A stretch of 64,000 nucleotides of DNA from Ewingella sp963519305 (GCA_963519305.1 CAUQMS010000019.1:1-64000); one strand, 5' to 3'; counted from the stretch's first letter, positions 26,098 to 34,960 are shown. Translations and numbers: made by a program. The notes: a model not told the origin generated them from the letters alone.

Positions 26098-26130
26098 ATC
26101 CCCCTGATTTTATGTCACGGGGATTTTTTT
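26098..26130 (+). terminator. Terminator-like hairpin abutting the DJ-1/PfpI start codon
   Basis: ATCCCC (26098-26103) pairs with GGGGAT (26119-26124), followed by seven T residues that run straight into the ATG at 26131. It can terminate idnD transcripts. Its right arm, GGGGA, is also the only plausible Shine-Dalgarno sequence for the next gene, so folding would hide it. Confidence 0.55.
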
Positions 26131-26727
26131 ATGCACAAGGAAAACGCCAAAAAGCAGGTCGCGCTGTTGCTGGCCGACGGATTTGAAGAGGGCGAAGCGG
26201 TGATCGTTCTGGATATTCTGGAGCGTCTGGATGTCAGCGTCACTACCCTGGCCTGCCAGCCAAACCAGACGCTGCGCAGTTATCACGGTATTCAGATGCA
26301 AGCCAACGAACTGCTTTCCACTCAGGGTGACCGGTTGTTTGACGCCGTGGTGATGCCCGGCGGTCCGGAGGGTTCCATGGCGCTGGCCGCCAGCCGCGAC
26401 GTTGTGGAATTTGTCCGCCGTCATGACGATGCCGCAAAATTGATCTGCCCGCTCTGCTCGGCTGCCGCCCGCGTGCTCGGGGGTAATCAGCTGCTCAAAG
26501 GGCGCCGCTATGTCTGTTCCGGCGATTTATACAAAGACGTTAAAGACGGCGTGTATGTCAATCAGTCCTTTGTCGAGGACGGTAACTTATTGAGCGGAAA
26601 GGGATTGGGTCTGGCATTCGATTTCGCCTTCCAGCTGGCGTACCGCCTGACCGGTAATGCGGAAACGACTGATTTTCAGGCTGATCATATCGACTATCAT
26701 CACTGGCGTGCGGACCAAAAACTCTGA
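26131..26727 (+). CDS. DJ-1/PfpI superfamily protein
   Basis: 198-aa protein of the DJ-1/ThiJ/PfpI fold: VALLLADGFEEGEAVIVLDIL at the N terminus with conserved Glu20, VVMPGGPEGS, and the nucleophile elbow LICPLCSAAARVLGG with Cys106. A second cysteine at 109 makes an unusual CPLC. Family members include glyoxalases, deglycase-type proteins, chaperones and amidases. The exact activity cannot be read. There is no alternative nearby start; the Shine-Dalgarno sits in the preceding hairpin. Confidence 0.82.
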   Translation: MHKENAKKQVALLLADGFEEGEAVIVLDILERLDVSVTTLACQPNQTLRSYHGIQMQANELLSTQGDRLFDAVVMPGGPEGSMALAASRDVVEFVRRHDDAAKLICPLCSAAARVLGGNQLLKGRRYVCSGDLYKDVKDGVYVNQSFVEDGNLLSGKGLGLAFDFAFQLAYRLTGNAETTDFQADHIDYHHWRADQKL

Positions 26728-26844
26728 TCCGCCGGTGGACGGCAAAGGTCGTCCGCCCCTGTCAGCATGATGTCCGTTTTTGGCATATCAGTTTCACTTC
26801 TACTCGCGCAGACTGACTCCACATCCACCTGATGGAGTCCGAAA

Positions 26845-27399
26845 ATGACCAAAAGCGCCCTGTTAAATATCGACGTACAGCGTTCGTTCGAACACCGCCC
26901 ATTCTGGCAGGAAGAAGATTTACCGGCATTCCGCGATGCACTGACCCGTCTGATTGACGGCTGTCAGACGCGCGGCGTGCCGGTGATTGATGTATTCCAC
27001 GTCAATCTCGACGGTCCCTTTTCACCCGAATCCGGGCTGGTGACACCGATGCCCTTCCTCAGCCATACGCCACAAAAAACCGTCCATAAACATGTTCATA
27101 ATGCGCTGCTCGAATCCGGTCTGGATGCCTGGCTGCGCGAGCAGGATATCTCTCATCTGATTATCGCCGGGCTGCGTACCGAACAATGCTGTGAAACCAC
27201 CACCCGCGTGGCGGCGGATATTGGCTACAAGGTGACGTTCGTGACCGAAGCGACCATGACCTTCCCGATGACCCACGCCAGCGGCGAAACCTTCTCCACG
27301 GCCGCCATTAAACGCCATACCGAATTGGTGCTGGCCGAGCGCTTCGCCACTATCACTGACGTTGACGGCGCACTGGCGCAGCTGGACCTGGCTGTGTGA
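26845..27399 (+). CDS. Isochorismatase-family cysteine hydrolase
   Basis: 184-aa hydrolase with the family triad Asp10 (LLNIDVQRSF), Lys82 (VHKHVHN) and Cys115 (GLRTEQCCETT). The conserved cis-peptide region lies just before the Cys. The family covers nicotinamidases, N-carbamoylsarcosine amidases and related amide/imide hydrolases. The substrate is unknown. It lies 38 bp upstream of a GlxA-type AraC regulator on the same strand, which may control it, and downstream of a DJ-1 protein. Confidence 0.85.
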   Translation: MTKSALLNIDVQRSFEHRPFWQEEDLPAFRDALTRLIDGCQTRGVPVIDVFHVNLDGPFSPESGLVTPMPFLSHTPQKTVHKHVHNALLESGLDAWLREQDISHLIIAGLRTEQCCETTTRVAADIGYKVTFVTEATMTFPMTHASGETFSTAAIKRHTELVLAERFATITDVDGALAQLDLAV

Positions 27400-27437
27400 A
27401 TATGGCGTTTTCGCTGCCGTGATACCAAGAGGCCTCT

Positions 27438-28358
27438 ATGGCGCAGGACATTTATTTCGTAACGCTCCCAGGCGTCATGGCACTCGACCTGGCCGGTCCC
27501 GGCGAAGCATTGCGGCTGGCGGGCGCGTTCCGGCTGCATTACGTGAGCCCGCAGGAAGAGGCTGAGATGTCCACCGGTCTGGTGGTCGGGCGGTTGCAAC
27601 CGCTGCCGGAAAATCCTGCGCCGGGCAGTCTGATAATTGTCCCGGGCGTTGAACACTCAGCCGAAAACTACGTCACGCCGGTAGCCGTGATCGCGCGCGA
27701 CTGGCTCAGACGACAAAAACCCGCCATCGAGCGCGGCGACATCACGCTGGTCTGTATCTGCTCCGGCAGTCTGCTGGCCGGTCAGGCCGGTCTGCTCGAC
27801 GGTTATCAGTGCACCACACACCATGACGTGATCGCTCGTTTGCGCCAGCAGGTGCCCGCCGCACAGGTGAAAGACAACCGTATTTTTGTCGAAGACCGTT
27901 TTATCCTGACCAGTGCGGGGATCACCGCCGGTATCGATCTCTCGTTGCACATTATTTCCAGCCGTCTCGGCGCACAGGCCGCGCTGGACGTGGCCCGCGA
28001 GATGGTGGTTTATTTTCGCCGCACGGGCGATGACCCGCAGCTGTCGCCGTGGCTGCGTTATCGCAATCACCTTCACCCTGCCGTTCACCGGGCACAAAAC
28101 CTGATGGCCGCGGCACCTGAATCCTCATGGCAGGTCGAAGAGGTCGCCATGAGATCCCACATCAGCAGCCGCCACCTGACCCGCCTCTTTAAACAGCATC
28201 TGGGGATCAGCGTGCGCGACTATCACGAACAGCTGCGCATCGCGATCGCCAGCCAGCGGCTGCAACAAGGTTTCGGAATTGAGAAAGCCGCACTGGCAGC
28301 AGGTTTCACGTCAGCAAGGCAGTTCAGACGTGCACAGGAGAGGTGGGGTGAGAGTTAG
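27438..28358 (+). CDS. GlxA-family AraC regulator (DJ-1-like N-terminal domain)
   Basis: 306-aa regulator: residues 1-~190 form a DJ-1/PfpI-like domain (DIYFVTLPGVMALDLAGPGEAL, LVCICSGSLLAGQAGLLDGY), followed by an AraC DNA-binding domain (~205-306) with two helix-turn-helix units (SWQVEEVAMRSHISSRHLTRLFK and FGIEKAALAAGFTSARQFRR). Such regulators sense small amines, amides or aldehydes. The partner gene is most likely the isochorismatase-type hydrolase 38 bp upstream. It overlaps the stop of the convergent wecH by 4 bp. Target and ligand unknown. Confidence 0.87.
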   Translation: MAQDIYFVTLPGVMALDLAGPGEALRLAGAFRLHYVSPQEEAEMSTGLVVGRLQPLPENPAPGSLIIVPGVEHSAENYVTPVAVIARDWLRRQKPAIERGDITLVCICSGSLLAGQAGLLDGYQCTTHHDVIARLRQQVPAAQVKDNRIFVEDRFILTSAGITAGIDLSLHIISSRLGAQAALDVAREMVVYFRRTGDDPQLSPWLRYRNHLHPAVHRAQNLMAAAPESSWQVEEVAMRSHISSRHLTRLFKQHLGISVRDYHEQLRIAIASQRLQQGFGIEKAALAAGFTSARQFRRAQERWGES

Positions 28359-29350
28359 CTCACCCATTTGTGCCGGTCAATTTTCCCCAGCAAGATTGCC
28401 AGCAGCAGGCTACCCGACAGGCCGCAGATAAAGAGGAAAGCGACGTTAAGCAGCGGCCATTGGGGGAAACCGATACGTGCGGCGCGCAGGCCGATGACGA
28501 TCAGGGCGTGAAAACCGTAGATCGCCAGCGAATGGCGCGAGATCACCGCTAATCCGGGCAAAATCCGCTGTGATAACGTGTTTTTAAATATCACGTACAA
28601 AGAGAGGGCGGAGATAAACACCAGCGGGCCGCAGTAGACGTAGAAGGTATCGGCGAAGTTCTGATTAATCAGCGACTGGTGCCGGGTTCCCCAGGCGATG
28701 CCCAGCGTACTGAGAATATACAGCGCACCCGCCGCCACGGTAACGCCGGTTTTCTGCGTATTCATCATGCCGACGGCACGACCCATCAGCGCATAAAGCA
28801 GATAATAGAATGTATCGCCGCCGATATAGAGATTGAGCGGTAAAAGATGCACGCCCTGCCAGTTCAGCACCGGCAGCTGCGGATTGGCCAGCACACCGAG
28901 AAAAACTCCCACCACCAGCACATAGTTTCCCGTCACCTCCTTTACGCGGATAAAGGGCGAAAGCAGGTAAATCACCACAATCGCGTAGAAAAACCAAAGG
29001 TGATAAAACACCGGCTTTTGCAGGATATGCTCCAGGGAGGGCCAAAAACCGATATTTGTCAGGCTGTAGATATATATCAGCGACACCACGCTGTAGAACA
29101 GCAGGCAGAGTCCGATACGTAAGAAATGCCTTTTCGCGGCACTTTTCTCACCAAAAAAAAGGTAGCCGGAAATCATAAAGAACAGCGGCACACCGACCCG
29201 CGAGGCAGAGTTCAGCAGGTTTGCCACCGTCCATTCGGCAGAATGGATCGCCGGGAAATTCACCACCTGTGCCGTGCTGGCGTGGATCATCACTACCATC
29301 ATGCAGGCCACCGCCCGCAGATTATCTATCCAGCTGATTTTCTGGCTCAT
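28355..29350 (-). CDS. wecH: O-acetyltransferase WecH
   Basis: 331-aa integral membrane acyltransferase (acyltransferase_3 family, about ten hydrophobic segments) that O-acetylates enterobacterial common antigen in E. coli. Shared blocks with E. coli WecH (YiaH) include NSASRVGVPLFFMISGYLFFGE, LQKPVFYHLWFFYAI and ISRHSLAIYGFHALI. It ends in the same hydrophilic tail type (KIDRHKWVS). In E. coli wecH is next to glyQS; here glyQS is 30 kb away in the same window, so the region has been rearranged. Confidence 0.9.
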   Translation of the reverse strand: MSQKISWIDNLRAVACMMVVMIHASTAQVVNFPAIHSAEWTVANLLNSASRVGVPLFFMISGYLFFGEKSAAKRHFLRIGLCLLFYSVVSLIYIYSLTNIGFWPSLEHILQKPVFYHLWFFYAIVVIYLLSPFIRVKEVTGNYVLVVGVFLGVLANPQLPVLNWQGVHLLPLNLYIGGDTFYYLLYALMGRAVGMMNTQKTGVTVAAGALYILSTLGIAWGTRHQSLINQNFADTFYVYCGPLVFISALSLYVIFKNTLSQRILPGLAVISRHSLAIYGFHALIVIGLRAARIGFPQWPLLNVAFLFICGLSGSLLLAILLGKIDRHKWVS

Positions 29351-29614
29351 CGACTGCGCATTCCTTCTCCTGACTCAATTAATACCGCTCTGTTGGCAGG
29401 TTAACGGGCCTGAGGATGGCTAACAACCTGAAAGTCGCACTCTCAGAAAGTGCTTAACCTCACAAAGGGTGATTGCACTACGGTCAAATAATCGGCAAAA
29501 TAGCCGCCATTACTGCCTCCGCCTGCGTTACCCGCCCGGACAGTCCCTATTTTCTTGCTACTGGATTCTCGGTAATCGTCAGTTCATTAGCGTTACGTCT
29601 GTGAAATAACAACT

Positions 29615-30853
29615 ATGCATAACTCTCCAAATACTGCGTCCCTTCTGGGCCGGCGGGCGCTTTTGTTCCCTCTTTGCCTGGTGCTTTTCGAATTCGCCAC
29701 CTATATCGGTAACGATATGATCCAGCCCGGCATGCTGGCCGTAGTCGCGGGTTTTAACGCCGGTGAAGAGTGGGTACCGACGTCAATGACGGCCTACTTA
29801 GCTGGCGGTATGTTCCTGCAATGGCTGCTGGGGCCGCTGTCGGACCGGCGTGGGCGTCGCCCGGTGATGCTGGCCGGTGTGGGCTTTTTCATCGTCACCT
29901 GTCTGGCAATTTTGTTTGTGCAGAGCATTGAACAGTTTATGGTGATGCGCTTTTTACAGGGTATCAGCCTGTGCTTTATCGGCGCGGTGGGTTACGCGGC
30001 GATTCAGGAATCTTTCGAAGAGTCGGTGTGTATTAAAATTACCGCGATGATGGCGAACGTCGCGCTGATCGCCCCGCTGCTTGGGCCGCTGGCCGGTGCG
30101 GCTCTGGTGCAGTTTGCGCCGTGGGAAACCATGTTCGTGCTGTTCGCCCTTCTGGCCGCGATTGCGTTCTGGGGCTTGTGGAAATCCATGCCGGAAACCG
30201 CGTCGCGCCTCGGTGAAGCCTTCTCGATGAAAAGCCTGTGGAAAGACTATAAAGAAGTGTTGAGAAACCGCCAGTTCCTGTGCGGCGCTCTGGCAATTGG
30301 TTTTGCCAGCCTGCCGCTGCTGGCATGGATTGCGCAGTCGCCGGTGATTTTGATCAGCGGCGAAGGCCTGCCCCCGTTCGAGTACGGTTTATTGCAGGTG
30401 CCGATTTTTGGCGCGCTGATTATAGGCAACGTGACGCTGGCGAAGCTGACCGGTAAACGCAGCGTTGAGCAGTTGATCAAACTGGGCGCAGGCCCGATGG
30501 TGCTCGGTTTAGTGATCGCCGCTGCCGCAACGCTGCTTTCCGGCCACGCTTATCTGTGGATGACCGCCGGACTGAGCTTCTACGCCTTCGGTATTGGCGT
30601 GGCCAACGCCGGTCTGTACCGTCTGACGCTGTTCTCCAGCACCATGAGCAAAGGCACGGTTTCCGCCGCGATGGGCATGATCAGCATGATGGTGTTCACG
30701 TTGGGTATCGAACTGGCAAAAGTGGCTTACGTCGGAGGCGGCAGCGGGTTATTCAATCTGTTCAACCTGATCAGCGGCCTCTGCTGGCTGGCGCTGGTGG
30801 CGGTATTTATCCGCCGTCGTCAGGTGTTTGTGGCTCCCAATAACGCGGCCTGA
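29615..30853 (+). CDS. mdfA: Multidrug/H+ antiporter MdfA
   Basis: 412-aa MFS transporter with 12 membrane helices. The embedded acidic residue in the first helix (CLVLFEFATYIGNDMIQPGML) and the motif A loop (GPLSDRRGRRPVML) match E. coli MdfA, which exports chloramphenicol, quaternary ammonium compounds and other lipophilic drugs. Similarity runs through the last helix. The 264-bp upstream region is AT-rich and may hold a long leader; no known riboswitch is recognised in it. Confidence 0.92.
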   Translation: MHNSPNTASLLGRRALLFPLCLVLFEFATYIGNDMIQPGMLAVVAGFNAGEEWVPTSMTAYLAGGMFLQWLLGPLSDRRGRRPVMLAGVGFFIVTCLAILFVQSIEQFMVMRFLQGISLCFIGAVGYAAIQESFEESVCIKITAMMANVALIAPLLGPLAGAALVQFAPWETMFVLFALLAAIAFWGLWKSMPETASRLGEAFSMKSLWKDYKEVLRNRQFLCGALAIGFASLPLLAWIAQSPVILISGEGLPPFEYGLLQVPIFGALIIGNVTLAKLTGKRSVEQLIKLGAGPMVLGLVIAAAATLLSGHAYLWMTAGLSFYAFGIGVANAGLYRLTLFSSTMSKGTVSAAMGMISMMVFTLGIELAKVAYVGGGSGLFNLFNLISGLCWLALVAVFIRRRQVFVAPNNAA

Positions 30854-30855
30854 GA

Positions 30856-30886
30856 CCAATAACCCCCCGGCAAGGGGCGTTATTGG
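30856..30886 (+). terminator. Hairpin after mdfA
   Basis: CCAATAAC...GTTATTGG with a C-rich/G-rich inner part, 3 bp after the mdfA stop codon. No clear T run follows, so it may stabilise the mRNA 3' end rather than terminate alone. Confidence 0.45.
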
Positions 30887-30900
30887 CAGATAGCAGAACT

Positions 30901-31002
30901 TCTGGCGCAGCGAGTTTCAGTGCGGACAGTGCGCAGCACCCGGAGCGTACTTAACGTACATGAGGAGTGCGAGCACTGCCCAAGCTGAAAATCGCAAGCA
31001 GA
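30901..31002. repeat. ~100-bp imperfect palindrome between convergent mdfA and aldB
   Basis: The two halves fold on each other around GTACTTAACGTAC (30947-30959). The outer ends TCTG.../...CAGA and the inner GGACAGTGC/GCACTGCCC and TTTCAG/CTGAAAA stretches pair. It looks like an ERIC-style intergenic repeat in size and architecture, but it is not the ERIC consensus. Only one copy lies in this window. Confidence 0.5.
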
Positions 31003-31003
31003 C

Positions 31004-32542
31004 TCAGAAAAGGCCCATTGGTTTGTCGGAGTAGGAGACTAACAGACACTTGGTCTGCTGATAGTGATCCAACATCATTTTGTGCGTCTCCCGCCCGATG
31101 CCTGACTGCTTGTAACCGCCGAAAGCCGCGTGAGCCGGATAGGCGTGGTAACAGTTGGTCCACACGCGACCTGCCTGTAAGTTACGCCCCATGTGATAGG
31201 CCACGTTGCCATCGCGGCTCCAGACGCCCGCCCCCAGCCCGTACGCCGTATCGTTGGCAATCTCCAGCGCCTCTTTCATATCCTTAAAGGTCGTTACCGC
31301 CAGCACCGGGCCGAAAATCTCCTCCTGAAATACACGCATACTGTTTTTACCCAACAGGATGGTGGGTTGCAGGTAGTAGCCCTCGTTGAGCGCCCCTTCC
31401 AGTTTTTTCTTCGCGCCGCCGGTCAGCACCTGCGCGCCCTCTTTTTTACCGATTTCAATGTAATCCAGAATGGTTTTCATCTGCCCGGCCGAGACCTGCG
31501 CGCCCATCTGGGTTTCGGCGTCCAGCGGGTTACCGGTTTTGATGGCTTCCACGCGTTTGATGGCCCTTTCCATAAAGCGGTCGTAAATCGACTCCTGCAC
31601 CAGCGCACGGCTCGGGCAGGTACAGACTTCGCCCTGATTGAAGGCGAACAGGGTGAAGCCTTCCAGCGCTTTATCGAAGAAGGAGTCCTCTTTGTCCATG
31701 ACGTCGGCGAAGAAGATATTCGGGGATTTACCACCCAGCTCCAGCGTGGCCGGGATCAAGTTCTGCGCCGCGTAACCGGCAATCTGCTGGCCCACTTCGG
31801 TGGAACCGGTAAAGGCCACTTTGGCGATACGTTTAGAGGTCGCCAGATATTCGCCAATCTCACCGCCCGTGCCGTTTACGACGTTAATCACGCCCGGCGG
31901 CAGGATGTCTTTCACCAGATCCATCAGCAACAACACCGACAGCGGCGTCAGTTTGGCGGGTTTGAGTACAATACAGTTACCGGCGGCCAGCGCCGGAGCC
32001 ATTTTCCAGCAGGCCATCAGCAACGGGAAATTCCACGGGATAATCTGCGCGACCACGCCGAGCGGCTCATGGAAGTGATAGGCCACGGTTTCGCTGTCGA
32101 TTTCACTGATCCCGCCCTCCTGGGCACGCACGCAGGCGGCGAAGTAGCGGAAGTGGTCAATCGCCAGCGGCACATCGGCGCCGGTGGTTTCACGGATCGG
32201 TTTGCCGTTATCCCAGGTTTCAGCGTTGGCCAGCAGCTCGAGATTCTGCTCCATACGATCGGCCACGCGGTTTAGAAGATTGGCGCGCTCCTGCACTGAA
32301 CGCTTACCCCAGGCGGCTTTGGCGTCGTGCGCGGCGTCGAGCGCCAGTTCCACATCTTCCTTGCTGGAACTGGCGACTTCACACAGGGCTTCGCCGGTGA
32401 TCGGCGTCAGGTTGGAATAATATTCCCCTTTCACCGGCGCGACCCATTCGCCGCCGATAAAGTTGTCGTAGCGTTTTTGCAGTTTAAGCGGGAAACCATA
32501 CTCTTCCGGTTTAACGGCCTGAGGGTTTTTGTCATAAGCCAT
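31004..32542 (-). CDS. aldB: Aldehyde dehydrogenase AldB
   Basis: 512-aa NAD(P)-dependent aldehyde dehydrogenase, the same length as E. coli AldB, which removes acetaldehyde and other aldehydes in stationary phase. The catalytic Cys lies in FNQGEVCTCPSR, the general base Glu in ATLELGGKSPN, and the cofactor-binding FTGSTEVGQQIAG is present. The C terminus QTKCLLVSYSDKPMGLF is nearly identical to E. coli. In E. coli aldB is followed by yiaY-selB-selA-yibF; here yibF is the immediate neighbour. Confidence 0.95.
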   Translation of the reverse strand: MAYDKNPQAVKPEEYGFPLKLQKRYDNFIGGEWVAPVKGEYYSNLTPITGEALCEVASSSKEDVELALDAAHDAKAAWGKRSVQERANLLNRVADRMEQNLELLANAETWDNGKPIRETTGADVPLAIDHFRYFAACVRAQEGGISEIDSETVAYHFHEPLGVVAQIIPWNFPLLMACWKMAPALAAGNCIVLKPAKLTPLSVLLLMDLVKDILPPGVINVVNGTGGEIGEYLATSKRIAKVAFTGSTEVGQQIAGYAAQNLIPATLELGGKSPNIFFADVMDKEDSFFDKALEGFTLFAFNQGEVCTCPSRALVQESIYDRFMERAIKRVEAIKTGNPLDAETQMGAQVSAGQMKTILDYIEIGKKEGAQVLTGGAKKKLEGALNEGYYLQPTILLGKNSMRVFQEEIFGPVLAVTTFKDMKEALEIANDTAYGLGAGVWSRDGNVAYHMGRNLQAGRVWTNCYHAYPAHAAFGGYKQSGIGRETHKMMLDHYQQTKCLLVSYSDKPMGLF

Positions 32543-32689
32543 GATGGTGATCCTTATGCAGCGTGATGCGATGGGGGGCGAAACGTTGCTCGCTGCATAA
32601 AGCGTAGGTGGTGAGAAAACAACCGGCCGGATGTAAAGAGAACTCTTCGAGCCGCCTCACAACTTTTCAGCGGGAGGCGCACGGGATGT

Positions 32690-33307
32690 TCAGACAGGCA
32701 ATGAGGCGGGTGTGGTGCGCGCGAAGCTTTCGCGCTGGAACAGGCGTTCCACCAGCGAAATCAGAGTCGGGTGTTCGACGCACCAGCCGGGGGTCACGCG
32801 GCGAAAATTGAGATAACCGATGCAGCAGGCGACGGCGATATCGGCCACGTTAAGGCTTTCACCGTTGAGCAACGTACGGTTTTTGGCGTGCTGTTCAAGG
32901 ACGTCGAGGCCGCGCAGCAGCTTTGCACGCTGACGAATAACCCACTCTTCGTTCCGCTTGTCGGCGTCGCGTTTGCTCTCCAGCACCAGTGCCACGGCGG
33001 CATCGGTGACACCATCGGCCAGCGCTTCGATTTGCCGCACGCGCAGGGCTTCCAGCGGTTGCCAGGGCAGCAGCGTTGGGGAGACATTGAGTAGTTCGAT
33101 AAACTGGACGATGATCGGCGAATCAAAAAACACTTCGCCTTCGTCGGTAACCAGCGCCGGGACTTTGCCCAGCGGGTTAAATTGCGTGACCTTGCTGCCC
33201 GCATTAGCGGGAGGGTCATTGACGAAATCAAACGCGATGCCCTTTTCCAGCAGCATCACGGATATTTTTCGTACATAAGGGCTGGTGTAGCTGCCGATCA
33301 ACTTCAT
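32690..33307 (-). CDS. yibF: Glutathione S-transferase-like protein YibF
   Basis: 205-aa GST: thioredoxin-like domain (MKLIGSYTSPYVRKISVMLLEKG..., FNPLGKVPALV, FDSPIIVQFIELL) and helical C-terminal domain (NVADIAVACCIGYLNFRRVTPGW), closely following E. coli YibF. A start at ATG 33307 was chosen over the TTG three bases earlier; GGAGG lies a few bases upstream. The function of YibF is not well defined; it binds glutathione conjugates. It is separated from aldB by only ~147 bp, with selA, selB and yiaY missing between them compared with E. coli. Confidence 0.93.
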   Translation of the reverse strand: MKLIGSYTSPYVRKISVMLLEKGIAFDFVNDPPANAGSKVTQFNPLGKVPALVTDEGEVFFDSPIIVQFIELLNVSPTLLPWQPLEALRVRQIEALADGVTDAAVALVLESKRDADKRNEEWVIRQRAKLLRGLDVLEQHAKNRTLLNGESLNVADIAVACCIGYLNFRRVTPGWCVEHPTLISLVERLFQRESFARTTPASLPV

Positions 33308-33392
33308 CAAAGCCTCCGTCTCTTTCCAAAGCCTTGTTTAAAGCTAGCAGCCACGAACCGTTTTACCAGCCGGGGCTGCTCACTTTAAGACT

Positions 33393-34310
33393 TCACGAGG
33401 CCGGGAAGAGGAACGGATTGAGGCTGCTGCTGGCGAAGCCTTTTTCTTCCATACGCTGGTCGAGCCATAACGTGGCGAGATCGTCGGCCACTGCGTCGGC
33501 CTGCGGATCCTGCTCCTGATAGATGATTTTCAGGTAGGAGCCGCAGTCGTCGCAGCTTTCGGCTTTCACCACGGCTTTTTCGCTGTTGGTCGAGCCATCA
33601 TCGAGGGACCAGTAGTGCAGTTTTTCCATCTCTTCACAATTGCTGCACTTGGCGCGCACCACGTGCCATTCGGTTTCACACAGGCTGCAATGCAGGTAAC
33701 GCAGACCGGTAATTGCGCCCAGCGTCACCACACCGGAGACCGGCAGGCTGCTGCAAACCGGGCAGAACTGGCGGTTTTCACCGTAGTCCGCGCGGCCAAC
33801 GCCTTTGATTTGCGCCGCCATCTGCGCCCAGTACACCGACAGCGCGGCCCACAGGAACGGAGCTTTGTCAGCGGGAACGTATTTAAAATTCTGATTCAGC
33901 AAGTGTGTCGCCATCATTTCACGTTGCAGACTCGGCGAATGCTCCAGACGCTCCAGCACCCGACGTACCGGTTCTGACGCCCCCGGTTTCAGCGCCGCGA
34001 TCAGCGCATCGAGCAGCACCAGCCAGTGTGATGTCCGCACAACGGAGGCGCTATCGAGTGGCGCATCAGCGGCAGCGTCACTGCTCTCACCGTTGAGCGG
34101 ATGGGCCAGTAAAACCTGTTGCTGCGCCTGAGCCAGCGTTGCGGCGAAGTTCAGGTAATCATCCATCGGATGATTTTCAGCCAGCTGGTGTAACCGGTCA
34201 GCGCGGCGTTGGTAGAGGGTTTTCAGGTTGGGGAACAATAGCGGCGGGAGGGTAGCCGCCGGGTTGTTATTGGCCGCCAGTTGTTCTTCAGGGACAATAC
34301 GAATGCTCAT
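33393..34310 (-). CDS. fdhE: Formate dehydrogenase accessory protein FdhE
   Basis: 305-aa cytosolic protein needed for maturation of the membrane formate dehydrogenases. Four CxxC pairs (CPVC, CSLC, CSNC, CDDC) in the C-terminal half form the rubredoxin-like metal-binding region of FdhE. The gene overlaps fdoI by 4 bp (ATGA), so it is translationally coupled to the fdoGHI operon, as in E. coli. Confidence 0.95.
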   Translation of the reverse strand: MSIRIVPEEQLAANNNPAATLPPLLFPNLKTLYQRRADRLHQLAENHPMDDYLNFAATLAQAQQQVLLAHPLNGESSDAAADAPLDSASVVRTSHWLVLLDALIAALKPGASEPVRRVLERLEHSPSLQREMMATHLLNQNFKYVPADKAPFLWAALSVYWAQMAAQIKGVGRADYGENRQFCPVCSSLPVSGVVTLGAITGLRYLHCSLCETEWHVVRAKCSNCEEMEKLHYWSLDDGSTNSEKAVVKAESCDDCGSYLKIIYQEQDPQADAVADDLATLWLDQRMEEKGFASSSLNPFLFPAS

Positions 34311-34960
34311 CCGGTTTTCCTCTTGTTGTCAGCTTTTTCCTGCTGCTTAGCCAGCACTTCACGGTACCAGCGCGGATGGTGATACTTCGCCCATGACGCC
34401 GGGACCTTGCCCTGCGTCATCGCGGTAATCGACCCTTTTGCCCACGTTGCCGCGTAGACGTGCATGATGATGACCAGAATCAGCCCAATTCCAGCCAGAG
34501 AGTGCGCCAGCAAAGCCAGACGGATCAGTGGGATCGGGAAGAAGCCCGCGAACCACGGGCGCCAGATAATGACGCCGCTCGCCATCAGCAAGACCAGACA
34601 GCTGATCGCCGCCCAGAACACGCATTTTTGGCCGAAGTTATAACGCCCGGTATCGCCGACTTCATGATTGGTCAGCACTTTGCCGATATTCTTCGCCCAC
34701 ACAACGTCATCTTTTTCCGGCAAGTTGTGCTTCCAGTAACGAAAGAACATCCCGAGGAAAGCGAGGAACATCACCACGCCGAAGAACGGATGGAGAATGC
34801 GCGCCAGCTGCGGTGTGCCGTAAATATTCATCAGCCAGTTGAAGGACGGGAAAAAGAAGCCCAGTCCGCTGAGCGCAAGCGTCACAAAACAAAAAGCCAC
34901 GATCCAGTGATTGAGGCGTTCCGGCAGGCTATAGCGCTGGATTGACTTCTCTTTTTTCAT
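34307..34960 (-). CDS. fdoI: Formate dehydrogenase-O cytochrome b556 subunit FdoI
   Basis: 217-aa gamma subunit with four membrane helices that anchors the complex and passes electrons to quinone through two hemes. The N-terminal RYSLPERLNHWIVAFCFV (heme-ligating His), FFGVVMFLAFLGMFF and HSLAGIGLILVIIMHVYAA carry the conserved histidines. It overlaps fdoH by 4 bp upstream and fdhE by 4 bp downstream. Confidence 0.95.
   Translation of the reverse strand: MKKEKSIQRYSLPERLNHWIVAFCFVTLALSGLGFFFPSFNWLMNIYGTPQLARILHPFFGVVMFLAFLGMFFRYWKHNLPEKDDVVWAKNIGKVLTNHEVGDTGRYNFGQKCVFWAAISCLVLLMASGVIIWRPWFAGFFPIPLIRLALLAHSLAGIGLILVIIMHVYAATWAKGSITAMTQGKVPASWAKYHHPRWYREVLAKQQEKADNKRKTG

Noticed and set aside
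29351..29614. Riboswitch or leader peptide in the mdfA upstream region
   Set aside because: No known riboswitch core or attenuator hairpin pair is recognisable there.
31193..32275. 360-codon open frame antisense to aldB
   Set aside because: Mirror of aldB codons. aldB is certain, and the antisense product resembles nothing known.
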